In this document: positions 63,946 to 64,000 of the stretch, piece by piece
Position numbering within the stretch: position 1 is the stretch's first letter
How the letters are laid out: every line of letters starts with the position of its first letter
Assembly: GCA_036346205.1 (NCBI GenBank)
Contig: JARFJB010002194.1
Location: forward strand, 140,001-204,000
Direction: 5' to 3'
Origin: Vesta saturnalis
Taxonomy: Eukaryota > Arthropoda > Insecta > Coleoptera > Lampyridae
DNA length: 64,000 nt
Program-made: the position numbers and the translations under genes
Notes under the pieces: generated by a model
Seen by the model: the letters and a program-made list of their open reading frames with translations, nothing else
Databases searched by the model: none
Told to the model about the DNA's origin: nothing

Positions 63946-64000
63946 TTTTTCGTTTTGTTGAGGCTGTATTATCGATGCTTTTATTGAAGGGTGGCTTTTT

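Overview
The window reads as AT-rich nuclear DNA from an arthropod, most likely an insect with a large, transposon-rich genome. The evidence is the spliceosomal introns of about 54 nt, the insect-type transposon families (DD41D mariner-like, piggyBac, Tc1, Penelope, jockey and RTE-like retroposons), long (TA)n tracts and extended hexamer satellites. I could not recognise any ordinary host gene, rRNA or CRISPR. Nearly all recognisable coding sequence belongs to mobile elements, mostly decayed. The insect order cannot be decided from this sequence.

Layout. 1-0.8 kb: end of a piggyBac-like transposase. 5.2-7.5 kb: a complete DD41D mariner-like element with ~0.5 kb inverted repeats and TA target duplications. 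10.6-14.1 kb: a decayed multi-exon transposase of an insect multicopy family, preceded by palindromic GTCGTATGTG sites. 16.9-18.3 kb: a second DD41D relic and a pogo-like fragment on the opposite strand. 18.9 kb: a tRNA-derived SINE. 20.7-23.1 kb: a third DD41D element. 23.2-26.0 kb: a Penelope retroelement (minus) split by a piggyBac copy at a TTAA site. 26.1-27.3 and 31.0-32.2 kb: two copies of an LTR-like repeat. 27.3-27.9 kb: a fourth DD41D relic (minus). 28.4-29.2 kb: a GTGTGC-type satellite. 32.3-34.0 kb: a Penelope copy with an inverted 5' segment. 36.1-41.8 kb: a piggyBac-like gene split by a jockey-like retroposon (minus). 41.9-54.9 kb: an RTE-like retroposon split in two by a ~9.2 kb element. 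56.8-58.7 kb: a third Penelope copy (minus). 59.6-63.9 kb: a 4.4 kb GCATAC/CACACG satellite with higher-order structure.

The most interesting locus is 43,554-52,761. It sits between two (TA)n tracts inside the RTE-like retroposon. It carries a spliced gene whose product combines an acidic N-terminus, C2HC zinc fingers, a tyrosine recombinase domain (R, K, R, H and Tyr positions all visible) and a C-terminal SANT/Myb-like domain. GGACGCC/GGCGTCC motifs cluster near both ends. It has itself been invaded by a Tc1 element and a non-LTR fragment. This looks like a Crypton-like tyrosine-recombinase DNA transposon, and its coding region is the best preserved in the window.

The nesting gives a relative chronology: the RTE-like element is oldest, then the tyrosine-recombinase element, then Tc1. 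Likewise Penelope came before its piggyBac insert, and the second piggyBac-like gene came before jockey.
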